From Limonium bicolor (lineage: Eukaryota; Streptophyta; Magnoliopsida; Caryophyllales; Plumbaginaceae), in NCBI GenBank assembly GCA_023374045.1, contig CM041776.1, positions 124,525,733-124,589,732 on the forward strand: 64,000 nt of DNA, given 5' to 3'. Made by a program: the position numbers and the translations under genes. The notes beneath the pieces are model-generated. The model was not told where the DNA came from. It was given only the letters and a program-made list of their open reading frames with translations, and did not search any database. Below, piece by piece: positions 1-12,529 of this stretch. Within the stretch, counting starts at the first letter, position 1; each line of letters begins with the position of its first letter.

Positions 1-2782
1 TGCTTGCTCTTTGAGTCGTAATGGTTTGGAAATCTCATTTCCTTATTCCATCGCCCCATGGCAATATCTATAAGCGAAGGCTTTACTGTTATAATAGATG
101 GAAACCTCTAAGGGTTCACATCTTCACTACATTAGTGGTCTTTTGCTAACGAGGGGTACCTTCCCTTGGGTTTCTCGTAGTGTCCAAGTGTGGACTAGGC
201 CATTGTTGGCATTATCATGATTCTTATGCCTCTGTGCTACCATTGCTACAGAAGGCATGAAAGTAATTAAAAGCTTGTCAACTGTATACTAGATTGATGC
301 TCTAGTGACAGTGACACTGAGTTGGCCATTACTCTAAGCTACTCAGGATGTTGGGTTTGAATTGATGGTCCAGTTGTTGATTTCTTGTCATATGAGACAA
401 TATCTCTTGCAAGTCTTGTTATCAAATGGTGTGGGTTTTGCAACCGTTTAAGTTACATAACGTAGTCGGTTTATGGCTTTTAAGCCGAATTGCTGCGAGC
501 TATGCTCTTTGCAAGCTGCTTACATGTTTCCACTCCCTGTATACCCCATAGGTTGGAGGTATTGCTGGGCTCCATGGTAAGTCGTGACATCACGCTTCCG
601 TTCATAGGAGGTCCTTTAGGCATTCTGGTGTTAATCAGTGCCTTTTGTAGTCTAGGGTATTTCCTGTTATGTGAAATCCCTTCGGTATCTTAACCGAGTA
701 TTCGTTCTAGTTGTCGTGCCCTTATCATGACGCTTCGTTCGACTGTTGTTCATGCAGATACCCTTCAAGGATCGCTCCTGGGTGTTGGTAGTTATGCCAT
801 TACATCCGGCTAATGTTTATAACATGTGTTGTCCTCTATACCGTCTTATGGTATTGTATTAAGCTATTCCCTTTAGGTTTATAACGTCTCCCGTCATTGG
901 GTAGACCGTTTATTCTTGCTCCTAGCGCTTGCGACTAGGTTTAATATTCCCTTCAATGATGGGTTTTACTTTATGGTAATCTGGTGATTGCTCTCGGGAG
1001 TTCTGTCCCGTTTGTCGAGCATTGTGGTGTTCACGTTTAGGCAGTTGCCTTACTGTGTCAGGCTGGGTATACTTTCCAGCTGTCATATGTTTGTTGACAT
1101 CTTGAGACATATCCAATGTCTATACTTATTAGTCTGCGCTCCTTGCGCTTCCTAATTCTCATTCCTCATCTTCAGATGGATTCTCTGAGTTCCTTTATAC
1201 TTAATCGTCTGAGGTGTCCAGCTCTTCTGATTTGATCTTACTGATGGTCCGTAGAGCGGAGTTGACTACTTCCCGTGTGTCGTACACTACATGTATACAT
1301 ACGTGGGGTACCATGTTGGTACGTTACCACTTACCCAACTATATGTCAGGCCCGTAAGCTCCTTCGGAGTGCGGTTGTCCCACATCCCGTAATTGGGTAC
1401 AATCGTAGTGCTCGTCACACGCCTAGGTGAAGTATTCTATTGTCAACTCCTCTTGTATCATCCTATGATACTCACCGTAATTTTGTTGGTTTTGTTTAAA
1501 ATCCAAGGTTTTAAAAGAAGGTTTATGGTTTTGAAAGAAATCTTGGTTTGAAAATAACATTTCGGTGCTAAAAGATGTTCTTCATGGCCTAGCCATGTTT
1601 GAGGTCTTGACCAAGTCCAGCTTCTTGCTGACTGGTATGTCCCTAATACAATGGTCAGGCCGTTAGGCCCTTCCAAGGCTCCATTCTTCCCGTTCCTTGG
1701 ATACGTGATCCGGTAGTCGCTTCTTTGCGGTCTCGGTACATTACTATGTACCTGTGGTGTGTTAGTGTTCCTCTACATGTTCCTGCCCTTACTGCACTTG
1801 CCGTGGCAAGTGCGTGGTACTGGTGATTTTTGGGTAAACCTATACCGTTCACGGTATGGTTTCCGCTTGTATTTGAGAGTCTGGTCGACTCTTTCCTTGA
1901 TCATATTGATCTATGTTTAGGATACTCGATCCTTTTGAGTAGCTTCTCATTGATCTTGACATGGTTGTCTTGGTCGGGTTACTTCTCCAATCCTTAGAGA
2001 TCCCCATTTATTTAGTTTTATGTTCTCCCTCGTTGCTCATTCCCACTGGTTTACCATGGTTATTGAGCCTTAGCTTGTTTAGGCACTACTCTTGTAGTCT
2101 TATCAGTTCATATCCCGTGGATATCCTTGTAGCTGTGTAAGCTATGTCAACCAGGTATTGTAACCTTTTTGGCGTTGTAGTTCCGGAGTTAACCGTTCCC
2201 GACTATGTCCTTAGTCGGTTAGCATACCGTTAGTGGTATTATTTTAACTATTACTGTCTCGTAGTCTTGTATCTCGGGCTTTGTTCTGTTCCTTTTTCCG
2301 CGTCGTTGCACGCTTAGTGCTCCTTTTCCTGCTGCGTCTTGACTAACCAGGTTCTCGCGACTGCTAGGCATGTCGCCCCATGTTGTTGCATGTTGCAGCC
2401 TCCTTGTGGTTGGAGTGTTCGTCTTACCGCTATTAAGTGCGGGCATTGTTGTTCAACCGGGATCCATCTCCGGGACTTCCATTTCTTGGAATCTACTGTG
2501 TGTCAAGTTCTTTCGTATAGGATTATCTCACTACTGCCAGATCGGTTTTCCCGAGTATGAGAGGACTTTCCTTCTCTCTAGCGTTCTTTCCCAAGTCATA
2601 CAGTGGGTTTACGGAGGGCGGGTCTGGTATAGTAGGTATCCGGTACACAGGGAGTTCCTATCTAGCATATCTCTAATGCTAACACTCAGCCCTTAGCCCT
2701 AAGCTTCTAAATCCTAAATCGGTGTTTCCTAAACTCGGTATTTCCAGTCATCAGAGCGATACTTCGCTCTGATACCACTTTT
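1..2782 (-). mobile_element. Internal domain, partial (first copy, 5' half in element sense)
   Basis: This is the part of the internal domain next to the primer site; its other half lies left of the window. Read on the minus strand from the primer site it should contain gag and the start of pol, but all frames are interrupted and the longest open stretches are under 80 codons. The stop pattern is the same in the other four copies, so the loss of coding is ancestral to the array. Many short inverted repeats are visible, for example GCACTTGCCgtGGCAAGTGC at 1794-1813 and GTATCATcctATGATAC at 1455-1471. I recognise no Gag zinc knuckle or protease motif. Confidence 0.8.
2752..2778 (-). promoter_or_regulatory. 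Primer-binding site for tRNA-iMet, overlapped by a hairpin
   Basis: The plus strand reads GCTCTGATACCA at 2766-2777. Its complement TGGTATCAGAGC is the classic plant primer-binding site for the 3' end of initiator Met tRNA. It lies five bases from the LTR edge at 2783, which fixes the element on the minus strand. The 3' part of the site also pairs with neighbouring internal sequence: CAGAGCG (2752-2758) and CGCTCTG (2765-2771) form a perfect seven-base stem with a six-base loop. The same arrangement occurs at all five LTRs. Confidence 0.9.
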
Positions 2783-4552
2783 TGTAACACCCCTACCGCT
2801 AATACCGTCATTACTGTCCAATCTCCTTATACAAACCAGATTCACGCAGCGGATACTTACATACTCAACGGTGGGTGATACACTGCCGTTAGTCACCCAC
2901 GTGACTAACAAGGCTACTACTACTACATACAGCATCGGTCTGATGGACCGGAATCCCGAGTACTACACATTACATTACATACTCCATTTACCAACTAAAT
3001 ACTACTTTGCTCCATTCAATACTTGCTCCTTTACAATACCATTCCATACAATATACATAACCGAGTCTACTAGGTTCCCAATACAAGTACAATGCTTCCT
3101 CCAAGTTCGCATGTACTCATTAAGAGTCTATCCACTACCCAGTCCTCACAACTACTTACTTCCTAAGTACAAAGGGTGTGCTAATTAATACACCTCTACC
3201 TTCTACTACCACTATCCAAATGTAGTCGCCGGTCTCGTGCCTTGACCATACTCTTCGGGTACCTGCACACTAAAAATGTTCCCCCGAGGGGGTCAGCTTT
3301 CTGAACATGATAACCGCATACCCCGCGTACTAGTAGGGTACGCCGACCACTTGGTCGAATACATGCAGTTCATTTTCATTCAAACATACATGCATACATG
3401 CTCTTAAATACGAGACTACAATACTTACATAGGAGTACACGAATACATTCCAACAATACCAAGAAGTTATACAAATCCAACAATACTTACTTACCTTCGG
3501 TATTCACGATACATGCACAATACATACTCATTACATACTCAATCCATACACAGTACATATACAATGTCCAATACTTTGTTAGCTTCATTTGTCCACCCGG
3601 GTTAATCGGGTGGAGATTACTCTTTTACTCGTTCCACATACTTACGCATACATACTCATACTCATACATACTTACGGATCCATACTTACTCTTACTTACT
3701 CATGTTAAGTCATCGGGACCTCCGGCCCGGGGACTACTCCGCCCACCACCGGGATTTACTTGACTCACCAATCCGGGATGCTACCCATTTAAGGGATTTG
3801 GGCCGGGACCAGTTTAAGAGTCAGGAATCGGATCCAACCTCTTGTGTCTCCTCATCCTCACGCGTGGCCGAAGCTATATCGGACTTCTACTCATTCCAAT
3901 TTACTCACTTAAGTTAGGAGTTAGGTAGTTAGGAATTAGTAGAAGTCATTCATTCAACCACATACCCAAATACATATTCATATACACATCCATACAAAAT
4001 ACAATACAATATACAAGTACACTACAAGATACAATTACACAACATCATCATTCATATATTTCATGAATTATACAAACTATTGTTCAAGACAAATATCGAG
4101 AACAACGTAAACAAGCACAAGTAAGTGCAATATAATCCGATTCATGCTTTTATCTTATTTAGGTGGTCAAATAAGCACACAAATCGGGGTAACCAGATTA
4201 GGATACAGGGCATGAAGAAATCATACCTTTCACCGTTGACTTTGGACTCACCGACTCCCTTCGGTGTTCAACTATTTGAATCCTATCACATACATACAGT
4301 TGGATGGTTAATTATCCATAATTAACCTTACTTATTACTTTCCAAAAGTTTCCTATTTTATACTTACTAACTCTTTGTTACTTAAATACATTTACTTAAG
4401 TTACTTACTTACAATTATTTTCTAAGCTTGTTTATAGCCTTAATGACCATTAAACATCATTAATTATGTCTTAATCATCTTATACAATCATTACCCATCC
4501 TTACCCTACCTTAGAATAGCTTTAGAACACATTCTGGAGGGTTTTTAGTAGG

Positions 4553-4875
4553 GTCCGGGTTAGTGTCCGGGTTTACAAACCCGGACCATATTGTTTGGTC
4601 ACTCTCGGGTGGAATTTGAGTGTGGTCCGGGTTTAGGGCTGGGTTTACAAACCCAGACCATACAATGGTAGTTCTCTCGGGTATGTTTTCTATGTGGTCC
4701 GGGTTTAGGTCATAGTTTACAAACCCGGACCATGGGTGTGTAAAACCTCTCGGGTGTATTTTGGGGGTGGTCCGGGTTTAGGTCTTGGTTTACAAACCCG
4801 GACCATCCATTCTGTAATACATTTTGTCGTGTTTTTTGATGTCCGGGTTTGTGTACTAGTTTACAAACCCGGACA
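4553..4875. repeat. Five phased GGTCCGGGTTT hairpins in LTR 1
   Basis: Five inverted repeats follow one another, starting at about 4564, 4624, 4695, 4769 and 4841. The arms are GGTCCGGGTTT and AAACCCGGACC, and most loops have the form aggtcatagtttac. Spacers between hairpins share a CTCTCGGGT word. An extra half arm (GTCCGGGTTAG) stands in front of the first. Stem lengths of about ten or eleven bases repeated five times cannot be chance. The block is present in all five LTRs and has a counterpart with different sequence at 60.6 kb. Confidence 0.95.
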
Positions 4876-5635
4876 AGTTACAGTATTGTTAGATGTATAT
4901 TTTTGATTCTGTTTCAACTCCAAACTTCCACCAATCTCTTCCCTAATATTCTACATATAATCTAGCATGTTTTAACTTTGTTTAGGCATTTTAAACTAGC
5001 CTAAACCACTCTCTAAATTCCTCTGTCAATATCTGTTCACTTACAGATTTTTCCATTGCTATTCTCTTCTCTGTTAAGGTTTTCTTCTTCCACAATGCTA
5101 CAGATTTTCCTTAAACCTTCACCATCCAATACTCTCTCTACCATTGCTTCTCTAGCATTCTAAATCCATTACTTTACCACTCTAGTTCTCCTCATTACCT
5201 AGACTCTCTTCAAATCTGTTTTCAAGGTACTAAACTACTCACTTAAACTCTCCAAATACACCTAGTTATTACCTAGGTAGTTTCTTCTCTTACACAACTA
5301 AGTCCTCCCATTTCCATACAAATTTGGGCAGAGGTTCCCCTATATTTTTAACATTGCCCACATACATTTTCAGCTCACACATTCATTCCAAACTTCCATA
5401 TCAATTCAGCACTATACAATACAATGGATTTCCTGCACATACCCATTTACTTCCCAATGTTTTACCAAGCTTTTAACATCTTTTAAAACCTTAAAACTGT
5501 TACATTACTTTTCCTCATCATACTAAAACATACTTATACTCATTCCTATATACACCACTCATTTCCAATAAAAAACGGTTACACTACACCATACAATTCT
5601 AGCTCAAGGTAAGGCATTTACCTTGTGATTTTAGT

Positions 5636-5694
5636 TCCTCTTTCTTTCCTTCCCTTCCTTCCTTCCTTCTTTCTTTCTTCTTTTCCTTTCCTTG
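5636..5694. repeat. CTTT/CCTT pyrimidine microsatellite in LTR 1
   Basis: An almost pure run of C and T made of TTTC and TTCC words. On the element's sense strand it is a GA-rich purine tract. Its length and word order differ slightly in each LTR. Confidence 0.9.
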
Positions 5695-6929
5695 TTCTTG
5701 GTTCACCAATTAGGCAATGCTACATCCCATATCCAAGATACTAATGAGTATCTAATTTAACACTTAAACCCTAGAAATTTACCTTAGAGCCTAGGAGCAT
5801 ACATTTAGGGTTTAGGAGTGACTTTACCTTTTTCTCACTAGATAGAGTTCTTGACTAGCAAGAGGGTAACATTTCCAGCTCCAAGGAGAAGCCAAAACGG
5901 CTGGAACCACAAGGAACAAGAGCTCACATTTTAGGAATTCTCATAATGCGAATAAGAGCTAGAAATGAGAGATTTTTCGGATTTCTTTTTACCTCAAACC
6001 AACAAGATGAAGAAGAGGCTTCCAATGGTGGTTTCAAACCTTCAAATGAGGAATACCCATGGAGATGAAAATGGGTATTTTTGATTTTGAACAGAGGGGA
6101 ATGTTCTCCTTGACAAGAGGATTCCAACGGTACAATTTTATGATTTTGGAGGAGATTTGAGTGGTCAAAGATGGAGGAGAAGATGGAGTTTTTGTTTGGC
6201 TTCCTAAATCGCCATCGCTGGAGCTACCAGAGGAAGAAGAGAAAAATAGAGAGGAGGGAGAGGGGTTGTACATGAGGGTTGTGAGGAAATGAGAGAGTAA
6301 GAGAGAGGGTGAGTAAAGTAACATGTTACTTTTGCTTTTAGTTTACTTTTGCCTTTTTATTAATGAGGGAGAATTAAGAGAGTGAGGGTGAGGGAGTCAC
6401 GGCCACACACTGCACACACTCACATTTTTAATTTCTATTTTCAATAGTGGACACACTTATTCATTTTATTTACACTTTAACCCCACAACTTCCCGCTTTT
6501 GACAGTTTTTACTATTTTCTCGTTTTATTGATTTATTGGTTCTAGACCTCCACTAATATTTATTAATGAATATTTGGTTGACGAAAATTGTTACGAGTCT
6601 ATTTAACCCGCTTAAAGTCGCGTTTTCCCGGTTTCCTCGAAAAACGCGCTTTAAGGTTCGTTTGTGGTTTTAATCCATTTATGGATCCGTTTCTTCGGGA
6701 GTTGTTCCCATATATTATTTAGGTCTTACTAAGCCCTTAGAATCCATATAATACGCTAACCGAGGTCTCATACCTCTATGGTTATTTAACGCTTATTTAG
6801 TTTTCGCTTTTAAGCATTTCTTCATTTCTTTTGGATTTATTTTTCCTTACCAATATTACTTAGGCGTCATTAGGCCCTTAAATACGCATTAGGTAATTTT
6901 AATCCCTATATTTAAGTTCGGGGTATTCA

Positions 6930-6945
6930 ATCTTCCCCCCTTAAG
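6930..6945 (-). promoter_or_regulatory. Polypurine tract (complement on the plus strand)
   Basis: The plus strand reads ATCTTCCCCCCTTAAG directly after the LTR end. On the minus strand this is CTTAAGGGGGGAAGAT immediately before TGAATACCCC. That is the expected plus-strand primer of reverse transcription abutting a 3' LTR and confirms minus orientation. Confidence 0.9.
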
Positions 6946-8682
6946 AACTTGTCCTCAAAGTTGTTCGAGGTTATGGGATTACTATACTTACTCATTTATA
7001 CTTGCCTAATACCGAAGCCATACATTCCTCCTCTTACCATTCCCAAATTCGTTACTCAATGTTTCTCCTTTCCATACCATACCAATGTACAATAATTACT
7101 CCAATTCATATTACTATCAACATCCGGTTCCTCATTACAAATTTTATACATACACAGTGCAAAGCTATCCCTAAAGCAATGCGATACATACAATCCCGTA
7201 GGCACTCAGGTCATCTCGACACGGACTCCTCTATGTCCTGCTGCCCTTGGAATAATATAACATGCTACACTACTATCTTCTCCGGTATAACTTCCAACAA
7301 TTACTTACTCTCCAGTCTAAGAAAAATTCTTTTACAACTACTAATTAGAAATTTCTAAAGCATACAACTCCATATTCCAATTTGTATTCATTATCATCCT
7401 ATGTGTGATTCTTGTGACCACTTGAGGGGAGCTTCAAGAATCATTCGACCCTGATGTGATCAGCATCAGTGTTGAACTATCTTTCCACCCCAATTGTGTT
7501 CGGTTTCCCCTGATTGATCAGGATCAAGTTCGACTTCCACATCAGTTTCAAACAACCAAATATTTAATTGTTTCCATTTTTATCTTTTTACTCTCTCTAG
7601 TCATGATTACAATTTAATACATCCCAAAGGATGGAATTTAGTCCATCTGTCATCCTCATCTACTTCCCAAATGCTTTACTCCGTGGTTCAATACCTAAAT
7701 GCTCATTTCACCAACCTTCACTACTTCCATCTATTACTGCCATCATCCTAACTAGGGGTTACCATACTTGTAAAAACTTGTCCTCAATTACTTCCAATAA
7801 TTTACCTACGATTCCATTACTCATAAGCTTCATTCATCTACTACTCTCATTCATTTCGTACTCTTTCTTCAAAGGCTACAATACTTGTGGAGTCTGTCCA
7901 CTACTCATTACTTCTTTACCAATAACTGGTGTTACAAGATGGGTACATTCATCCTATGGGTTTGCATATCTAATGCCTAGTTACCATAATACAATATGAA
8001 TGAATATTATGTTATTTAATAATATTCAATCATCAATTTGATTCTCATTTGTGCTATGACATGTACGGTTTATGTGTTTTATTCACAAAAACTTACATTC
8101 AGCGGTTTTCGCTCTACCCCCCCTTAAAAGGGATTACGCCCACGTAATCTACCATATGTTATTATTATTAAACATTGGTTTAATCAGTTTGGGCAAACTG
8201 AAGCGTTTAGCTTCACTACGGTATACTATAGAATATGCTCTGGTCAAAGGGTCTTAACCATACCAACGGTTTAGTCTTTGCACCAAGAGTTCCTATATGA
8301 GTTTATTTAACTCATCATTAATTCGGTTCTAGCCTATTAGGCTTCAAGGCATTAATAGCCAATTTGCTATACTTACTAGGTACATTAATCTCATAGCTAG
8401 GGTCCACTAACTTCTGCTGCGCGACCCTGATAATCTTAGTACTTTATTGCTCTTTGGTTATTCCAAATGTGCTACTCATCGCCTTTTTATCCCTCTATTG
8501 TGGGAATAAGGTTTACTAACAGTGTGGTATTCTTTTACCGTGTTTAAACTCAATGAGTTTAGATTATAACCAGCTCTCGGGTAATCTATCATACATACTA
8601 TTCGTACTCCCACAATTTTTCGCTAAGTTCCTCCGACTTATTGTCGGGTGAGGTCAAGTCACCACCTAACTGTAGTGCTTCC

Positions 8683-8735
8683 TCTGTTGTCAGTTGTTTC
8701 TGAATTATACCAGTTTTTCTGGTTCAGTACAAGTG
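8683..8735 (-). pseudogene. Vestige of integrase coding sequence in internal domain A
   Basis: On the minus strand the segment around CCAGAAAAACTGGTATAAT then TCAGAAACAACTGACA can be aligned by eye with the better-preserved integrase relic at 54228-54281, mainly through AATTCAGA and CTGACA words in the same order. A gap of about ten bases is needed and no HPQT motif survives. The same segment is present in the other internal domains. This is a weak call that depends on the alignment with the diverged copy. Confidence 0.4.
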
Positions 8736-11700
8736 TTCTTTACTTGTATGACCTTGCATTTTCTATGCGTCGGTCCTAGTGACTTCCTTACATCTTCTTT
8801 CACCTTTTATTCCGATGGAATTCACATCTTGTGATTGTTAATGTGTGTTACACTCTTCGTGCTTCTTTGGCCTTAGGCCGCACGGTTTTCTGCTAAACTT
8901 GCTTAACTGGCTTATGCCATGTTGTTGGTGAAAGAAAGGTTTACTACGATTTACATTTCCTACATTCCTAGCTATCCCACTTGATCATTAGCTGCACAAG
9001 TGCAATACCAAAACACTCAGTCATACAGAGTGCAGAGGCGTAAATGCTTGACAGTAAATCACTTATGTGATCGCATAGGAATAAATATTTCTGCCTGTCT
9101 TCTCATACTTATACTTTGTGTCATTGCTTAACTACTTCCTCACAGCGGTCGCTTGTTGCGCACCGCATTCTTACTCATTATACAACATCGTTTTTACTGA
9201 TTCCGTTACAGTGGTAGTTTCTCTCTACTCATTGCTACTGTTATTGGCTCCGTTTCCTTATGGTATGAATACCCTGGGGGTTTCCTGTGTTCGTGTGTAT
9301 GACGGTTGTCGTAGCATACTGCCACGTTATCATCTTCCCATTATGGGTATATTCTGTTTCCCATTAGGTTTCATGTGTAGGTTAGCTTACCTCACATTGC
9401 TTCATCTTTTATGATATAATTTACCAAGTATCTTGGTTGACCAAGGATGAGATAATTCATCGGGTCACAAGCTCTCTTGAGTGTTGGTCATTCGGGGTGT
9501 TCAATGGGTATTCACATTAATTGTCTTTGACAATTATTGTCTTTCCAGTGCCGAGCATTGGTCATAGGCTCTAGCTGTGCAGTTTGATTTTTGTATGTAC
9601 ATCACCGGACATCCCAAGAAACTTCAAGGGTCTTCTGGTCCCGTTCTATCATTGATAAATGAAGTTCTTGTTGAGAGGCTTGTTTCCACTCATAGGTCTC
9701 ATGACAAGGTTTACCATGTTGGTGTTTATACAATGGTTCACCACATGCTTGGGTGTATCTGGAGTATGCTTGCTCTTTGAGTCGTAATGGTTTGGAAATC
9801 TCATTTCCTTATTCCATCGCCCCATGGCAATATCTATAAGCGAAGGCTTTACTGTTATAATAGATGGAAACCTCTAAGGTTCACATCTTCACTACATTAG
9901 TGGTCTTTTGCTAACGAGGGGTACCTTCCCTTGGGTTTCTCGTAGTGTCCAAGTGTGGACTAGGCCTTGTTGGCATTATCATGATTCTTATGCCTCTGTG
10001 CTACCATTGCTACAGAAGGCATGAAAGTAATTAAAAGCTTGTCAACTGTATACTAGATTGATGCTCTAGTGACAGTGACACTGAGTTGGCCATTACTCTA
10101 AGCTACTCAGGATGTTGGGTTTGAATTGATGGTCCAGTTGTTGATTTCTTGTCATATGAGACAATATCTCTTGCAAGTCTTGTTATCAAATGGTGTGGGT
10201 TTTGCAACCGTTTAAGTTACATAACGTAGTCGGTTTATGGCTTTTAAGCCGAATTGCTGCGAGCTATGCTCTTTGCAAGCTGCTTATACATGTTTCCACT
10301 CCCTGTATACCCCATAGGTTGGAGGTATTGCTGGGCTCCATGGTAAGTCGTGACATCACGCTTCCGTTCATAAGGTCCTTTAGGCATTCTGGTGTTAATC
10401 AGCCTTTTGTAGTCTAGGGTATTTCCTGTTATGTGAAATCCCTTCGGTATCTTAACCGAGTATTCGTTCTAGTTGTCGTGCCCTTATCATGACGCTTCGT
10501 TCGACTGTTGTTCATGCAGATACCCTTCAAGGATCGCTCCTGGGTGTTGGTAGTTATGCCATTACATCCGGCTAATGTTTATAACATGTGTTGTCCTCTA
10601 TACCGTCTTATGGTATTGTATTAAGCTATTCCCTTTAGGTTTATAACGTCTCCCGTCATTGGGTAGACCGTTTATTCTTGCTCCTAGCGCTTGCGACTAG
10701 GTTTAATATTCCCTTCAATGATGGGTTTTACTTTATGGTAATCTGGTGATTGCTCTCGGGAGTTCTGTCCCGTTTGTCGAGCATTGTGGTGTTCACGTTT
10801 AGGCAGTTGCCTTACTGTGTCAGGCTGGGTATACTTTCCAGCTGTCATATGTTTGTTTGACATCTTGAGACATATCCAATGTCTATACTTATTAGTCTGC
10901 GCTCCTTGCGCTTCCTAATTCTCATTCCTCATCTTCAGATGGATTCTCTGAGTTCCTTTATACTTAATCGTCTGAGGTGTCCAGCTCTTCTGATTTGATC
11001 TTACTGATGGTCCGTAGAGCGGAGTTGACTACTTCCCGTGTGTCGTACACTACATGTATACATACGTGGGGTACCATGTTGGTACGTTACCACTTACCCA
11101 ACTATATGTCAGGCCCGTAAGCTCCTTCGGAGTGCGGTTGTCCCACATCCCGTAATTGGGTACAATCGTAGTGCTCGTCACACGCCTAGGTGAAGTATTC
11201 TATTGTCAACTCCTCTTGTATCATCCTATGATACTCACCGTAATTTTGTTGGTTTTTTTAAAAATCCAAGGTTTTAAAAGAAGGTTTATGGTTTTGAAAG
11301 AAATCTTGGTTTGAAAATAACATTTCGGTGCTAAAAGATGTTCTTCATGGCCTAGCCATGTTTGAGGTCTTGACCAAGTCCAGCTTCTTGCTGACTGGTA
11401 TGTCCCTAATACAATGGTCAGGCCGTTAGGCCCTTCCAAGGCTCCATTCTTCCCGTTCCTTGGATACGTGATCCGGTAGTCGCTTCTTTGCGGTCTCGGT
11501 ACATTACTATGTACCTGTGGTGTGTTAGTGTTCCTCTACATGTTCCTGCCCTTACTGCACTTGCCGTGGCAAGTGCGTGGTACTGGTGATTTTTGGGTAA
11601 ACCTATACCGTTCACGGTATGGTTTCCTTGTATTTGAGAGTCTGGTCGACTCTTTCCTTGATCATATTGATCTATGTTTGGGATACTCGATCCTTTTGAG

Positions 11701-12529
11701 TAGCTTCTCATTGATCTTGACATGGTTGTCTTGGTCGGGTTACTTCTCCAATCCTTAGAGATCCCCATTTATTTAGTTTTATGTTCTCCCTCGTTGCTCA
11801 TTCCCACTGCTTTACCATGGTTATTGAGCCTTAGCTTGTTGTAGGCACTACTCTTGTAGTCTTATCATTCATATCCCGTGGATATCCTTGTAGCTGTGTA
11901 AGCTATGTCAACCAGGTATTGTAACCTTTTTGGCGTTGTAGTTCCGGAGTTAACCGTTCCCGACTATGTCCTTAGTCGGTTAGCATACCGTTAGTGGTAT
12001 TATTTTAACTATTACTGTCTCGTAGTCTTGTATCTCGGGCTTTGTTCTGTTCCTTTTTCCGCGTCGTTGCACGCTTAGTTACTCCTTTTCCTCCTGCGTC
12101 TTGACTAACCAGGTTCTCGCGACTGCTAGGCATGTCGCCCCATGTTGTGTGCATGTTGCAGCCTCCTTGTGGTTGGAGTGTTCGTCTTACCGCTATTAAG
12201 TGCGGGCATTGTTGTTCAACCGGGATCCATCTCCGGGACTTCCATTTCTTGGAATCTACTGTGTGTCAAGTTTTCTTTCGTCGTATAGGATTATCTCACT
12301 ACTGCCAGATCGGTTTTCCCGAGTATGAGAGGACTTTCCTTCTCTCTAGCGTTCTTTCCCAAGTCATACAGTGGGTTTACGGAGGGCGGGTCTGGTATAG
12401 TAGGTATCCGTACACACCGGGAGTTCCTATCTAGCATATCTCTAATGCTAACACTCAGCCCTTAGCCCTAAGCTTCTAAATCCTAAATCGGTGTTTTCCT
12501 AAACTCGGTATTTCCAGTCATCAGAGCGA

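Larger units (their letters stand above)
2783..6929 (-). mobile_element. Long LTR 1 of the array (4147 bp)
   Basis: Begins TGTAACACCCC beside the primer site and ends GGGGTATTCA beside the polypurine tract; the usual GGGGTATTTCA has lost one T here. The termini are TG...CA as expected. In plus-strand order it holds a nine-base stem hairpin at 2888-2909, a CATAC/ACTTA-rich low-complexity stretch at about 3370-3700, a block of five large hairpins (4553-4875), a pyrimidine microsatellite (5636-5694) and an AG-rich stretch near 6170-6400. Open frames in it are short and are broken by indels in other copies, so I do not call genes. I could not place a convincing minus-strand TATA box. Confidence 0.9.

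Noticed and set aside
4553..4875. CRISPR-like array
   Set aside because: Regular spacing and palindromic repeats superficially resemble one, but spacers are similar to each other, the locus is a plant LTR, and there are no cas genes.
9118..9414. A 98-codon plus-strand frame rich in hydrophobic residues, identical in four units
   Set aside because: It is antisense to the element, has no recognisable family, and its identity simply follows the near-identity of this DNA stretch in all units.
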